From IMG/VR virus record IMGVR_UViG_3300017917_000441, positions 1 through 36,805 of that record: DNA of 36,805 nucleotides. One strand, written 5' to 3'. Shown here piece after piece: positions 17,956 to 25,054 of the stretch. Position numbers and translations under genes: made by a program. Below the pieces are notes generated by a model that saw nothing but the letters and a program-made list of their open reading frames with translations, did no database searches and was not told the origin of the DNA. This stretch comes from a virus. How positions within the stretch are numbered: position 1 is the first letter of the stretch; each line of letters starts with the position of its first letter.

Positions 17956-18258
17956 TTAGATACCTAGCACCCTCTTTAATGTCTGTAGCTTAGGCAAGTA
18001 GATAGACACACCGGCTTGGAAATCAAATATGGGATCTTCTATCGAGTTGGGATTTCTAGCAGCAAATACCCACCACAATCCAGGATCACCATACAAGTCA
18101 GCAGCTAGCAGATCTGGCCTGAGAGCGTGCATGCTCTTGATGGTATAGACAGCGTCATCTGGTTCTTTTGGAATGGCTCTAAACTCGAGAACGTCGAGAT
18201 AGAAATCTTGCATGCCTGTTAGGAAATAAGGACTGCTTTGACTATAAATGGTATCCAT
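17956..18258 (-). CDS. 53: Baseplate wedge protein gp53-like
   Basis: A 100-residue protein with the gp53 family hallmarks: a tyrosine-rich start (SSPYFLTGMQDFYLD), DLLAADLYGDPGLWWVFAARN in the middle, and a LysM-like end (GVSIYLPKLQTLKRVLG). T4 gp53 is about 196 residues, so this is a compact form that keeps the conserved core. In T4 gp53 helps join wedges around the hub. Its ATG overlaps the stop of the preceding gp48/54-like gene (TGATG), and the hub gene starts right after its own stop, so the three are one translational unit. Confidence 0.85.
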   Translation of the reverse strand: MDTIYSQSSPYFLTGMQDFYLDVLEFRAIPKEPDDAVYTIKSMHALRPDLLAADLYGDPGLWWVFAARNPNSIEDPIFDFQAGVSIYLPKLQTLKRVLGI

Positions 18259-19328
18259 CAGATAAACCCTCCTCTGCCGTTCTTGGCTCCCAGCAACCTA
18301 CCAGCAGCAAATTCCCTGAGGCTGAAGTCGTTGCTGATGCTGCGCCTCGAGTAGACAGGTTTAAGTTCTATCGTAAATTCTTGCATGACAGGTACTTTAG
18401 TGTTGCTGCTTGATGTTATGTAGTCTACGTCAGTTGGCAGGTTTGCAGAGAAGCTAGATACCACTACTGGCACGCTAGAGAATTGATAATCACCATGACC
18501 ATCGAGCCTGAGAACAGGAGGCGGAACGCCTGCTTCGCTGTCTTGTCCGTAGAACATCTTGGTCACTGAGCGGAAGAAGTGCTGCACAGCCACGACATAA
18601 TCTGCCGATGCTTGATCCTTGGCAGTGAAGGTACCAGTGATGCTTATGGTTGCTGTTGGTGAATTCTGATAGAAGAAGTAAGAATAGTTAGAGTGCGTTA
18701 GCTGAGCTTCATCGTAGTTTGCAGAATGAGCGACAGATATAGACGGAGTGTAGGGGAATATCACTTGATTATCGCTCTGCACCAGCGGCGTCAAGATTGG
18801 ATTAGCTGAGCTTATGAACACGCCACTAGGATCTGATATCCTCACCCTATCTTCAGTCTGATCTCCTTGGAACTGTACCTGGTTACGGCTGGTGTTGCTG
18901 TACAAGGGATTTTCAGCGAACTGACCAAGTCCTGCTGCTACTAACCTAGCATTCTTGGGATCAAATGCTAACCTGCTAGCCGCTATAGCTGGATCAATGA
19001 TGGGAGTGCGTCCCAGAGATCGTATGAAATCGTTAGCTTGCGGTTGTGGGTTCAGTGACAGCAATGCTTGGTTAGATAAGAAATTGTTGCTAATAGCTGC
19101 ACGCTGATCTGCTCTAATAGCTTGCAAGCTTGATCGTTCTAGATCATTCAATATGCCACCTAGTTGATCATAGGTAGTGCGATTAAAAGTACCAGCAGTG
19201 TTGCTATAAGTAACGCTGACTGGTATGTCAGCTTCATAAGCCACGTTAGTTACTTGATCCAAGGTAAATCCCATGGATTTTCCTAGCTTTCCTAGGATCT
19301 CTTCTTGTCGTGGTGTGTAAGTTGCCAT
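18258..19328 (-). CDS. 48: Baseplate tail-tube cap/initiator, gp48/gp54-like
   Basis: A 356-residue protein, close to T4 gp48 (364) and gp54 (320), which sit on the hub and start tail-tube polymerisation. The C-terminal half has the tube-like pattern: FPYTPSISVAHSANYD, ATISITGTFTAKDQ, HFFRSVTKMFYGQD, PVVVSSFSANLPTDVDYI and MQEFTIELKPVYSRR. I prefer gp48 by length and gene order, but gp54 cannot be excluded. It is the first gene of the left baseplate operon, with a late-promoter motif 26 bases upstream. The start follows GGATCACAA, a poor ribosome-binding site, and no better start is visible. Confidence 0.78.
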   Translation of the reverse strand: MATYTPRQEEILGKLGKSMGFTLDQVTNVAYEADIPVSVTYSNTAGTFNRTTYDQLGGILNDLERSSLQAIRADQRAAISNNFLSNQALLSLNPQPQANDFIRSLGRTPIIDPAIAASRLAFDPKNARLVAAGLGQFAENPLYSNTSRNQVQFQGDQTEDRVRISDPSGVFISSANPILTPLVQSDNQVIFPYTPSISVAHSANYDEAQLTHSNYSYFFYQNSPTATISITGTFTAKDQASADYVVAVQHFFRSVTKMFYGQDSEAGVPPPVLRLDGHGDYQFSSVPVVVSSFSANLPTDVDYITSSSNTKVPVMQEFTIELKPVYSRRSISNDFSLREFAAGRLLGAKNGRGGFI

Positions 19329-19344
19329 TTGTGATCCAAGAATA

Positions 19345-19373
19345 TTGTCCTTGTTATTTATTGGAACTAATAT
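19345..19373 (+). promoter_or_regulatory. Candidate sigma-70-type promoter for the gp55 operon
   Basis: TTGTCC at 19345-19350 (4 of 6 to TTGACA), a 17-base spacer, and TAATAT at 19368-19373 (4 of 6 to TATAAT) point toward gp55. Transcription would begin near 19380, leaving about 17 bases of leader that include the GGAG at 19386-19389. The match is modest and rests on position and spacing. Confidence 0.35.
19355..19362 (-). promoter_or_regulatory. Late promoter motif AATAAATA of the baseplate operon
   Basis: The minus strand reads AATAAATA with 26 bases between it and the ATG of the gp48/54-like gene at 19328. This is a normal late-leader length. It is the likely head of the whole minus-strand baseplate operon and a target for the gp55 sigma factor encoded by the divergent neighbour. 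It lies inside the spacer of the candidate sigma-70 promoter facing the other way. Confidence 0.6.
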
Positions 19374-19396
19374 GTGCTATTATTTGGAGTTAAGCT

Positions 19397-20215
19397 TTGG
19401 CTAAAGTCAATTACCTCAACAACAGAGATCTGCTGCGGGAGATCCATAAGAGCAAGAGCTCTTACTGTTATTTCTTAGATAAATCAGATGCTGCATATGA
19501 CATGATACTGCCTAGCGTCAGCAAGATAAACCGCAATAGCATAGCACAAGCTAAGCGCAACAGAGCAGAACGGTTAGCTCGAGAAGCGTGGGAGATAGCC
19601 TTAAAGGAAAACCCAAAAGTCAAGCTAGACGAGTTTAGGCAAGACCCCAAGAAGATAGTCAAGACTGATTTGGTGTTCAGGATCATGACGTTCGATCACA
19701 TACCATTGGCTCCAGGTAGGAAGAAAACACCAAAGACCAAGAGCGATCATCACGTCAGGATAAACTTTCCTCCTTTCCAGCATTTCAAGATAAGGGAAGA
19801 TGACAGCCCGTATTGCGTGGGCAAGAGCCATTGGCAAGGTGGATTAGAAAACGGAGAGTTTTCCAAGGACCACGGCAAGATGACCAACGAGCTAGCCAAG
19901 ATGTTCATGAAGTTGTGCGAACGCTATGGTACCAGGGGCAACTGGCGCGGTTATACCTACAATGACGAGATGCGAAGCCAAGCACTGCTACAGCTAAGCC
20001 AAGTTGGATTGCAGTTCGACGAGAGCAAGAGCTCTAATCCGTTTGCTTATTACACAGCTACCATAACCAACTCATTCACCCGCATACTCAATCTCGAAAA
20101 GAGAAACCAAAGCATGCGTGACGACATACTAGAGATGAATGGCATGACACCTAGCTACACTCGCCAGACTGAGTGGGGCATGGGCGGTGGTGGCGGGCGA
20201 GGACCAGATGAATGA
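19397..20215 (+). CDS. 55: Late-transcription sigma factor gp55
   Basis: A 272-residue homologue of T4 gp55 (185 residues), the phage sigma factor that directs host RNA polymerase to late promoters together with the sliding clamp. The family signature is in the C-terminal third: NDEMRSQALLQLSQVGLQFD followed by NPFAYYTATITNSFTRILNLEKR. This corresponds to the sigma region-2-like helices that recognise the -10-like late motif. The N-terminal 150 residues are longer than in T4 and basic. The start is TTG at 19397, preceded by GGAG with 7 bases of spacing; no ATG competes. The C-terminal tail is Gly-rich. The next gene starts inside its stop (ATGA overlap). Confidence 0.93.
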   Translation: MAKVNYLNNRDLLREIHKSKSSYCYFLDKSDAAYDMILPSVSKINRNSIAQAKRNRAERLAREAWEIALKENPKVKLDEFRQDPKKIVKTDLVFRIMTFDHIPLAPGRKKTPKTKSDHHVRINFPPFQHFKIREDDSPYCVGKSHWQGGLENGEFSKDHGKMTNELAKMFMKLCERYGTRGNWRGYTYNDEMRSQALLQLSQVGLQFDESKSSNPFAYYTATITNSFTRILNLEKRNQSMRDDILEMNGMTPSYTRQTEWGMGGGGGRGPDE

Positions 20216-20946
20216 AGCTGATCGCAGGTGGCGACAGCTTTGTTTGGGGAAGTGAGCTAGCTGATCATAAGCATGCTGGTCCCGGCGGTCATAGCCTTTC
20301 TACTTTTGCTGCTCTGCTGTCACAGAAGAACAACCTAGAGTATCGTTGCGTGGCCATACCAGGTTCTGGTAATGACAGCATCGCTAGGCAAGTGATGTCA
20401 GCTTGTTCAAAAAACAAGGATGCAGTGGTGTTAGCGTCTTGGACTTGGAGTGCAAGATACGAGTTTAGATTCACGCACGATAATAGATGGGAAACCGTCA
20501 GTGCTAGGCAATATGAATTGGGATCTAAGCTGAATGTTCCGCATAGAGATTTCATCAAGCACTTCTTTCAATCAGTTGGATTCAGCGACTATTGGGAAAC
20601 TTATAACAGCCTCAGAGAAATGCTTAGATTGCAAGACTATCTCAAGCTGAGGCACATACCTTACATGTTCACCATATCAGACAATTGGTTTGACAAGGCG
20701 CACGCTATCAAGCATCAAGACGACAACATCAGAGCATTGCATTCTGAGATTGATTGGACACGATGGTATCTCTTTCCTGCAGGCACCGAAGGCAATCATA
20801 CCTTAACACCACGCGGTTTCTATCAATGGGCAATAGAAGAAGGATACGAGATAGCCCCGCAACATCATCCGCTTGAATCTGCTCATCGAGATGCAGCCGA
20901 GATGATGTCAGATCATTTCTTGACCATGTTACAGTCAAGACCGTAA
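20212..20946 (+). CDS. SGNH/GDSL-hydrolase-like protein
   Basis: A 244-residue protein with the layout of the SGNH hydrolase family. Block I is GGDSFVWG near residues 7-14 (candidate nucleophile Ser9). A GSGNDS motif at about 52-57 resembles the Gly and Asn oxyanion-hole blocks. Near the C-terminus HHPLESAHRDAAEMM contains a late His like block V (DxxH). Substrate is unknown; family members cleave ester bonds in lipids or acylated carbohydrates. It overlaps the gp55 stop by 4 bases and precedes gp47, so it is made with sigma and recombination proteins and not with tail proteins. No signal peptide is visible, so it should act in the cytoplasm. Fold assignment is moderate; function is not established. 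Confidence 0.65.
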   Translation: MKLIAGGDSFVWGSELADHKHAGPGGHSLSTFAALLSQKNNLEYRCVAIPGSGNDSIARQVMSACSKNKDAVVLASWTWSARYEFRFTHDNRWETVSARQYELGSKLNVPHRDFIKHFFQSVGFSDYWETYNSLREMLRLQDYLKLRHIPYMFTISDNWFDKAHAIKHQDDNIRALHSEIDWTRWYLFPAGTEGNHTLTPRGFYQWAIEEGYEIAPQHHPLESAHRDAAEMMSDHFLTMLQSRP

Positions 20947-20955
20947 CATACGTGC

Positions 20956-21969
20956 ATGACGAATCCTTTTAGCAGAGCCTTGGTGTTCACCGACATACAC
21001 TTTGGCAAGAAGTCTAACAGCCAGCAGTTCAATCAAGATTGCCTTGACTTCGTAGATTGGGCAACCAAGCTAGGACAAGAGAAAGGCTGCGACAGGGTAA
21101 TCTTTGGTGGTGACTGGCATCACAATCGCGCCAGCATCTCAGTCTACACTCTAACAGCTAGCCTCAAAGGACTGGAGCTAATCAATGATAGATTTGATCG
21201 CGCTGACTTTATTGTTGGCAATCACGACCTGTATTACCGTGATAAACGGACGGTGGCCAGCGTTGAGTGGGCTAATCACATACCTAACATTCACGTTCAT
21301 AGCGATATATTTCGCGACGGAGATATGGTACTGGTACCGTGGCTAGTAGGCGACGAGTACAAGGCCATGCGCAAGCTAGAAGCCAAGCATGTGTTTGGTC
21401 ACTTTGAGCTGCCGCGCTTTAAGATGAACTCAATGGTAGAGATGCCAGATCATGGCGAGATACAAGCCGAGGATCTAGGTGGCATCGACTACGTGTGGAC
21501 TGGTCACTTCCACAAGCGGCAGACACGCAACAATGTAACCTACATTGGCAACACCTTCCCGCATGATTACTCAGATGCGTGGGATGATGAACGCGGTGCG
21601 CTGATACTTGATTGGGACGGTACCATGGAGTACCATGCTTGGCCCAACGCTCCTAGATACAGGACGCTCAAGCTTAGCCAAGTGCTAGACAATCCAGAAG
21701 AACACATCACGCCTACCAGCTATCTCAGAGTTAATATAGATATACCTATCTCATATGAAGAAGCTAATTTCATTAGAGAGACGTTTGATCAGCAGTACAA
21801 GCCGCGTGAGCTTGCGCTGATCCCGCAGAAGCAGGATGAGGTTGTGTTTGATAACTCTATCGAGATCAAGTTTGAGAGCGTGGACCAGATCGTGCATGGC
21901 CAGTTGGCTGCGGTTGACAGCGAGTTCTATGACTCCAAGCTGCTGCTACAGATTTACGAGAACCTCTGA
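20956..21969 (+). CDS. 47: Recombination endonuclease subunit gp47 (Mre11/SbcD-like)
   Basis: A 337-residue protein, matching T4 gp47 (339). It is the metallophosphoesterase nuclease that pairs with gp46 to process DNA ends for recombination-dependent replication. All metal-binding motifs are present: DIHFG (Asp13, His15), GGDWHHN (Asp53), GNHD (89-91), a GH in HVFGHFELP, and TGHFH near residue 182. The gene ends in TGATG, overlapping the ATG of gp46, as expected for a stoichiometric complex. The ribosome-binding site is weak, with the upstream stop 7 bases before the ATG. Confidence 0.96.
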   Translation: MTNPFSRALVFTDIHFGKKSNSQQFNQDCLDFVDWATKLGQEKGCDRVIFGGDWHHNRASISVYTLTASLKGLELINDRFDRADFIVGNHDLYYRDKRTVASVEWANHIPNIHVHSDIFRDGDMVLVPWLVGDEYKAMRKLEAKHVFGHFELPRFKMNSMVEMPDHGEIQAEDLGGIDYVWTGHFHKRQTRNNVTYIGNTFPHDYSDAWDDERGALILDWDGTMEYHAWPNAPRYRTLKLSQVLDNPEEHITPTSYLRVNIDIPISYEEANFIRETFDQQYKPRELALIPQKQDEVVFDNSIEIKFESVDQIVHGQLAAVDSEFYDSKLLLQIYENL

Positions 21970-23753
21970 TGTTTAAGATCAAGAGCCTAACCGTTAAGAA
22001 CTTCATGAGCGTTGGCAACGTCACACAGAGTGTTGACTTTGATCGCAACGATCTAACCTTGGTCCTCGGACAAAACATGGACCTTGGTGGCGACGATGCT
22101 GGTGCCCGCAACGGTACCGGCAAGACCACCATGATCAATGCGCTGAGTTACAGCTTATATGGCCTAGCACTGACCAACATCAAGCGAGACAATCTCATCA
22201 ACAAGACCAACGGCAAGAACATGTTGGTCACCTGCGAGTTTGAAGTCAGTGGGCGTAGCTACAGGATCGAGCGTGGGCGCAAGCCCAACGTTCTCAAGTT
22301 CTATGTCAACGGACAGGAACAGAACCAAGACGAGCATCAGGACGATGATGCACAGGGCGACAGCAGAGAGACGCAGGCCGAGATCGAGAAGCTGTTGGGC
22401 ATGAGCCACGACATGTTCAAACATGTCTTGGCGCTTAACACTTATACCGAGCCCTTCCTTTCCATGAGGGCTAATGACCAGCGTGAGATAATCGAGCAGT
22501 TGCTTGGCATCACTCAGCTATCAGCCAAGGCTGACAGGCTCAAGGAAGTGGCCAAGATAACCAAGGATGCGATCACGGAAGAAGAGTATCGCATCAAGGC
22601 TGTTCAGGATGCCAACAAGAAGATCCAAGATCAGATCGAGGGTCTCGAGCGCAGGCAGAAGCTTTGGATAGCTAAGCGGGATGAAGACATCCAGAAGCTA
22701 GCAGATGCGCTAGAAGCACTGAAAGATATCGACATCGAAGCTGAGCTAGAAAACCACAGGCTGTTGACTTATTACTACAATGACGTCAAGCGCAGGGATG
22801 AAGCCAAGAAGTGGATTGCCAGCATCGAGGCTGCTGAAGCCAAGGAAGCCAAGCGCACAGCACAATTAGAGAAAGAGATCGCAGCACTGCAAGAACACAA
22901 GTGCTATGCCTGTGGCGGCAAGCTGCATGATAACAAGCAGGAAGCCATCCTAGCAGACAAGAAGAAGCAGTTGCAGGAATCAGCCCTGCAGAGCCTAGCA
23001 CATTCTACTCAGCTGATGGATCATCTCGAGGTATTGAAAGAAGTTGGCGAGCTAGGCAAGGCTCCCAAGGTGTTCTATGATACCATAGAGCAGGCACAGG
23101 AACATCGCACCAGCATGGACAAGCTGACCACTCAGCTAGAAGCCAAGCTAGCAGAAGTTGATCCTTATAGTGAGCAGATTGACGACATGCGCAACACTGC
23201 GCTGGAAGAAGTCAACTGGGAGCAGGTTAACGAGCTTAACAGGCTGAGAGAGCACCAGGACTTCCTGCTAAAGCTGCTTACCAACAAGGATAGCTTCATA
23301 CGCAAGACCATCATAGATCAGAATCTAGCCTATCTAAACGCTAGATTGAGCTACTACTTGCAGCAGATTGGCTTGCCTCACTCAGTCAAATTCCAGTCGG
23401 ATCTGACCGTTTTAATCGAGGAGCTGGGCAGGGAATTGGACTTTGACAATCTGTCTAGAGGCGAAAGAAATCGCCTTATTTTGAGCTTGAGCTGGGCGTT
23501 CCGAGACGTCTGGGAGGGGCTTTATCAGCCCATAAATCTGCTGTTCATCGACGAGATGGTAGATAGCGGCATGGATACTAGCGGTGTAGAAGCTGCTATG
23601 GCCATACTCAAGAAGATGTCGCGAGAGCGAAACAAGAGCATATTCCTTGTTTCGCACAAGGACGAACTAGCTGGGCGTGTTAACAACGTGCTCACAGTAA
23701 CTAAGGAGAACGGTTTCACTACATATGGAACCGACATAGAGATAAAGGAGTAA
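21969..23753 (+). CDS. 46: Recombination endonuclease subunit gp46 (Rad50/SbcC-like ATPase)
   Basis: A 594-residue SMC-like ATPase, near T4 gp46 (560). Walker A is GARNGTGKTT at residues 45-54. A coiled coil runs at about 185-310, with a zinc hook CYAC at 312-315 and a returning coil at about 320-440. The ABC signature is LSRGERNRL at 495-503, Walker B LLFIDE at 524-529, and the H-loop His563 in LVSHKDE. All catalytic parts are intact. It binds gp47 and uses ATP to open DNA ends. The start overlaps the gp47 stop. It is followed after 3 bases by a small basic protein gene with a clear GGAG. Confidence 0.97.
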   Translation: MFKIKSLTVKNFMSVGNVTQSVDFDRNDLTLVLGQNMDLGGDDAGARNGTGKTTMINALSYSLYGLALTNIKRDNLINKTNGKNMLVTCEFEVSGRSYRIERGRKPNVLKFYVNGQEQNQDEHQDDDAQGDSRETQAEIEKLLGMSHDMFKHVLALNTYTEPFLSMRANDQREIIEQLLGITQLSAKADRLKEVAKITKDAITEEEYRIKAVQDANKKIQDQIEGLERRQKLWIAKRDEDIQKLADALEALKDIDIEAELENHRLLTYYYNDVKRRDEAKKWIASIEAAEAKEAKRTAQLEKEIAALQEHKCYACGGKLHDNKQEAILADKKKQLQESALQSLAHSTQLMDHLEVLKEVGELGKAPKVFYDTIEQAQEHRTSMDKLTTQLEAKLAEVDPYSEQIDDMRNTALEEVNWEQVNELNRLREHQDFLLKLLTNKDSFIRKTIIDQNLAYLNARLSYYLQQIGLPHSVKFQSDLTVLIEELGRELDFDNLSRGERNRLILSLSWAFRDVWEGLYQPINLLFIDEMVDSGMDTSGVEAAMAILKKMSRERNKSIFLVSHKDELAGRVNNVLTVTKENGFTTYGTDIEIKE

Positions 23754-23756
23754 ACT

Positions 23757-23951
23757 ATGAACGATACACATGAAGCCATGGGCAAGGCCTGGGCAACTTA
23801 TTTGGAAGAAAACGAGAAGTTCGTGACCAAAGGCGTCAAAGCTGCTGCTGGTCGTGCCCGCAAGGCACTGAACGATGTTCGCAAGCTAGCCGCTGCTCGC
23901 CGCAAGGAGATCACGGAAGCTAAGAACGCTATGACTGCTGAAAAGAAGTAA
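23757..23951 (+). CDS. Small basic helical protein, unknown
   Basis: A 64-residue protein, Lys/Arg/Ala-rich and predicted entirely helical (GVKAAAGRARKALNDVRKLA; EITEAKNAMTAEKK). It has a good ribosome-binding site (AAAGGAG, 6-7 bases before ATG) and follows the gp46 stop by 3 bases, so it is a real gene of this operon. Its composition resembles histone H1-like tails, which suggests DNA or RNA binding, but there is no diagnostic motif. Function unknown. Confidence 0.75.
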   Translation: MNDTHEAMGKAWATYLEENEKFVTKGVKAAAGRARKALNDVRKLAAARRKEITEAKNAMTAEKK

Positions 23952-23954
23952 TCA

Positions 23955-24140
23955 ATGAAGATCGAGATACAGCGCAACGAAAGCAGTTCACCCCTCGTCT
24001 ATGACGATGTGATCAATGCTTATACCAAAGGTAACTTGTATTGCGTCCTGTTTATCAAGGACGGCAACCGAGTGACACATAAGTATCCGCTGTGTAGCAT
24101 ATTTCGAATCATTGAAGACTATCCAGAAAGCAAGAGATAA
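23955..24140 (+). CDS. Small protein, unknown
   Basis: A 61-residue protein starting 3 bases after the previous stop. Predicted beta-rich (KIEIQRN; LYCVLFIKDGNRVTHKYPLCSIFRIIEDY), with no signal peptide or membrane segment. I do not recognise a family. The ribosome-binding site is only AGAAG. It is directly followed by the TTG start of the nuclease gene with no gap, which supports expression as part of this operon. Confidence 0.65.
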   Translation: MKIEIQRNESSSPLVYDDVINAYTKGNLYCVLFIKDGNRVTHKYPLCSIFRIIEDYPESKR

Positions 24141-24662
24141 TTGCCAAGCAAGGGAAAAGCCAAGGGTAACGGATGGGAGAGGGAAGTCGCAGATTTCCTA
24201 TCCCAGTTGTATGGGGAAAGCTTCGTGAGGGTGCCCAACTCGGGCGCCTTCATAGGTGGCAAGAACAGCCATCGCAAGACTAACCTCAGCGAACAGCAGA
24301 TCCGTGGATTCAAGGGGGATATAATTCCAGGTCCCAGTTTCCCTTGCTTGAACATAGAGGCGAAGTTCTACAAGGACTTCGCCTTTCATCAAGTAGTACA
24401 AGGCTCATGCAAGCAATTAGACGACTGGATAAATCAGATATTGACCACTTGCGACGCAACAGATATAAACATACTTGCGATGAAGTTTAATCGCAAAGGC
24501 TCATACATAGCACACGAAATCAAGCATCTGCCAAAGATACAAACAGGCCCCAGCTACATACGCTATCACAATCAAAAGCAACATCATGGCCCTTGGATCA
24601 TCCAAGAATTCGAAACATTCTGGCAACTCAATAGTGACGCAATAAGACTTTTAGCTCAGTAG
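24141..24662 (+). CDS. PD-(D/E)XK-type nuclease, Holliday-junction-resolvase-like
   Basis: A 173-residue protein with the layout of restriction-like and resolvase nucleases. It has an N-terminal helix with Glu (GNGWEREVADFLSQLYG), a basic/Gly stretch (VRVPNSGAFIGGKN), GFKGDI with the first acidic metal ligand, and NIEAKFYKDF with the E-x-K pair. The start is TTG at 24141, directly after the previous stop. No in-frame ATG lies before the conserved Glu helix, so TTG is the only reasonable start. Position after gp46/47 fits a role in recombination, branch resolution or DNA degradation. It could be a RecU-like resolvase or another endonuclease; the family is moderately supported and the substrate is unknown. 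Confidence 0.7.
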   Translation: MPSKGKAKGNGWEREVADFLSQLYGESFVRVPNSGAFIGGKNSHRKTNLSEQQIRGFKGDIIPGPSFPCLNIEAKFYKDFAFHQVVQGSCKQLDDWINQILTTCDATDINILAMKFNRKGSYIAHEIKHLPKIQTGPSYIRYHNQKQHHGPWIIQEFETFWQLNSDAIRLLAQ

Positions 24663-24707
24663 AAGCACAGGCCATATAGCCCCTTATATTCGTAATCTGA
24701 TGGTTGC

Positions 24708-25007
24708 GGAGACACCCCGACATTGTCTCCATGTGGGCACAGCAAGGCTAGCTTTAGGCTAAAAGATCGCGGCTCTGTGAAACAGATACAACCGCAGCTA
24801 AGATACACGTTCGCTTGTTAGGGCGTGTTGAAGTTCCGTCATGAGAAGCTGGAGTAGGGGGTACCGGGTGACCGCCTCCGTGTAGTGATACAATCTCCTT
24901 TAACACAGTATGACAGAGTACTCAGATGAAGTGTTCTGATCAGCTTCGCCTGGAAACAGGTGAAGTATGACTTCATATCTAGATGAAATCTTATCGCTGA
25001 AGCGTAA
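24708..25007 (+). ncRNA. Candidate structured non-coding RNA in the convergent gap
   Basis: The 392-base gap 24663-25054 has no credible ORF but contains a chain of hairpins best formed on the plus strand. These are: 24708-24714/24724-24730 (7 bp; loop CCC can pair with GGG 24735-24737 as a pseudoknot); 24749-24752/24758-24761; 24769-24772/24092-type partner at 24792-24795 enclosing 24774-24778/24782-24786; 24851-24854/24876-24879 with an inner GG-GGT/ACC-CC helix; 24881-24884/24889-24892 closed by GTGA; 24944-24952/24957-24965 (9 bp) closed by GAAA, nested in 24926-24932/24970-24976; and 24991-24997/25002-25007. Two loops are GNRA only on the plus strand, which sets the strand. I recognise no Rfam family, and it is not tmRNA, RNase P RNA or tRNA. 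Ends are approximate. Confidence 0.55.
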
Positions 25008-25036
25008 AGAAAAATGTTCGAGCGAAGCGAAGAACA
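25006..25036 (-). terminator. Rho-independent terminator of the amidinotransferase operon
   Basis: On the minus strand TGTTC (25036-25032) pairs with GAACA (25019-25015) around a 12-base loop, and TTTTTCTTT follows. It lies about 20 bases after the amidinotransferase stop. The stem is short, so strength is uncertain. On the plus strand no T-run follows. Confidence 0.5.
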
Positions 25037-25054
25037 GATGTGCGTAGCACATCT
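25036..25054. repeat. Perfect 8-bp inverted repeat beside the amidinotransferase stop
   Basis: AGATGTGC-GTA-GCACATCT is a perfect palindrome with a 3-base loop, ending one base before the stop codon of the minus-strand amidinotransferase. It could protect the mRNA 3' end, add to termination from either side, or close the 3' end of the plus-strand RNA candidate. Confidence 0.6.

Noticed and set aside
24931-24965. CTGATCAG followed by GAAA, resembling a hammerhead ribozyme core
   Set aside because: The hammerhead needs CTGATGA and an unpaired GAAA flanking stem III. Here the sequence is CTGATCAG and GAAA is a tetraloop of a 9-bp stem.
24663-25054. tRNA, tmRNA or CRISPR array in the convergent gap
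   Set aside because: No cloverleaf with a T-arm GTTC-A pattern and CCA end, no tag-peptide region, and no regularly spaced direct repeats are visible.
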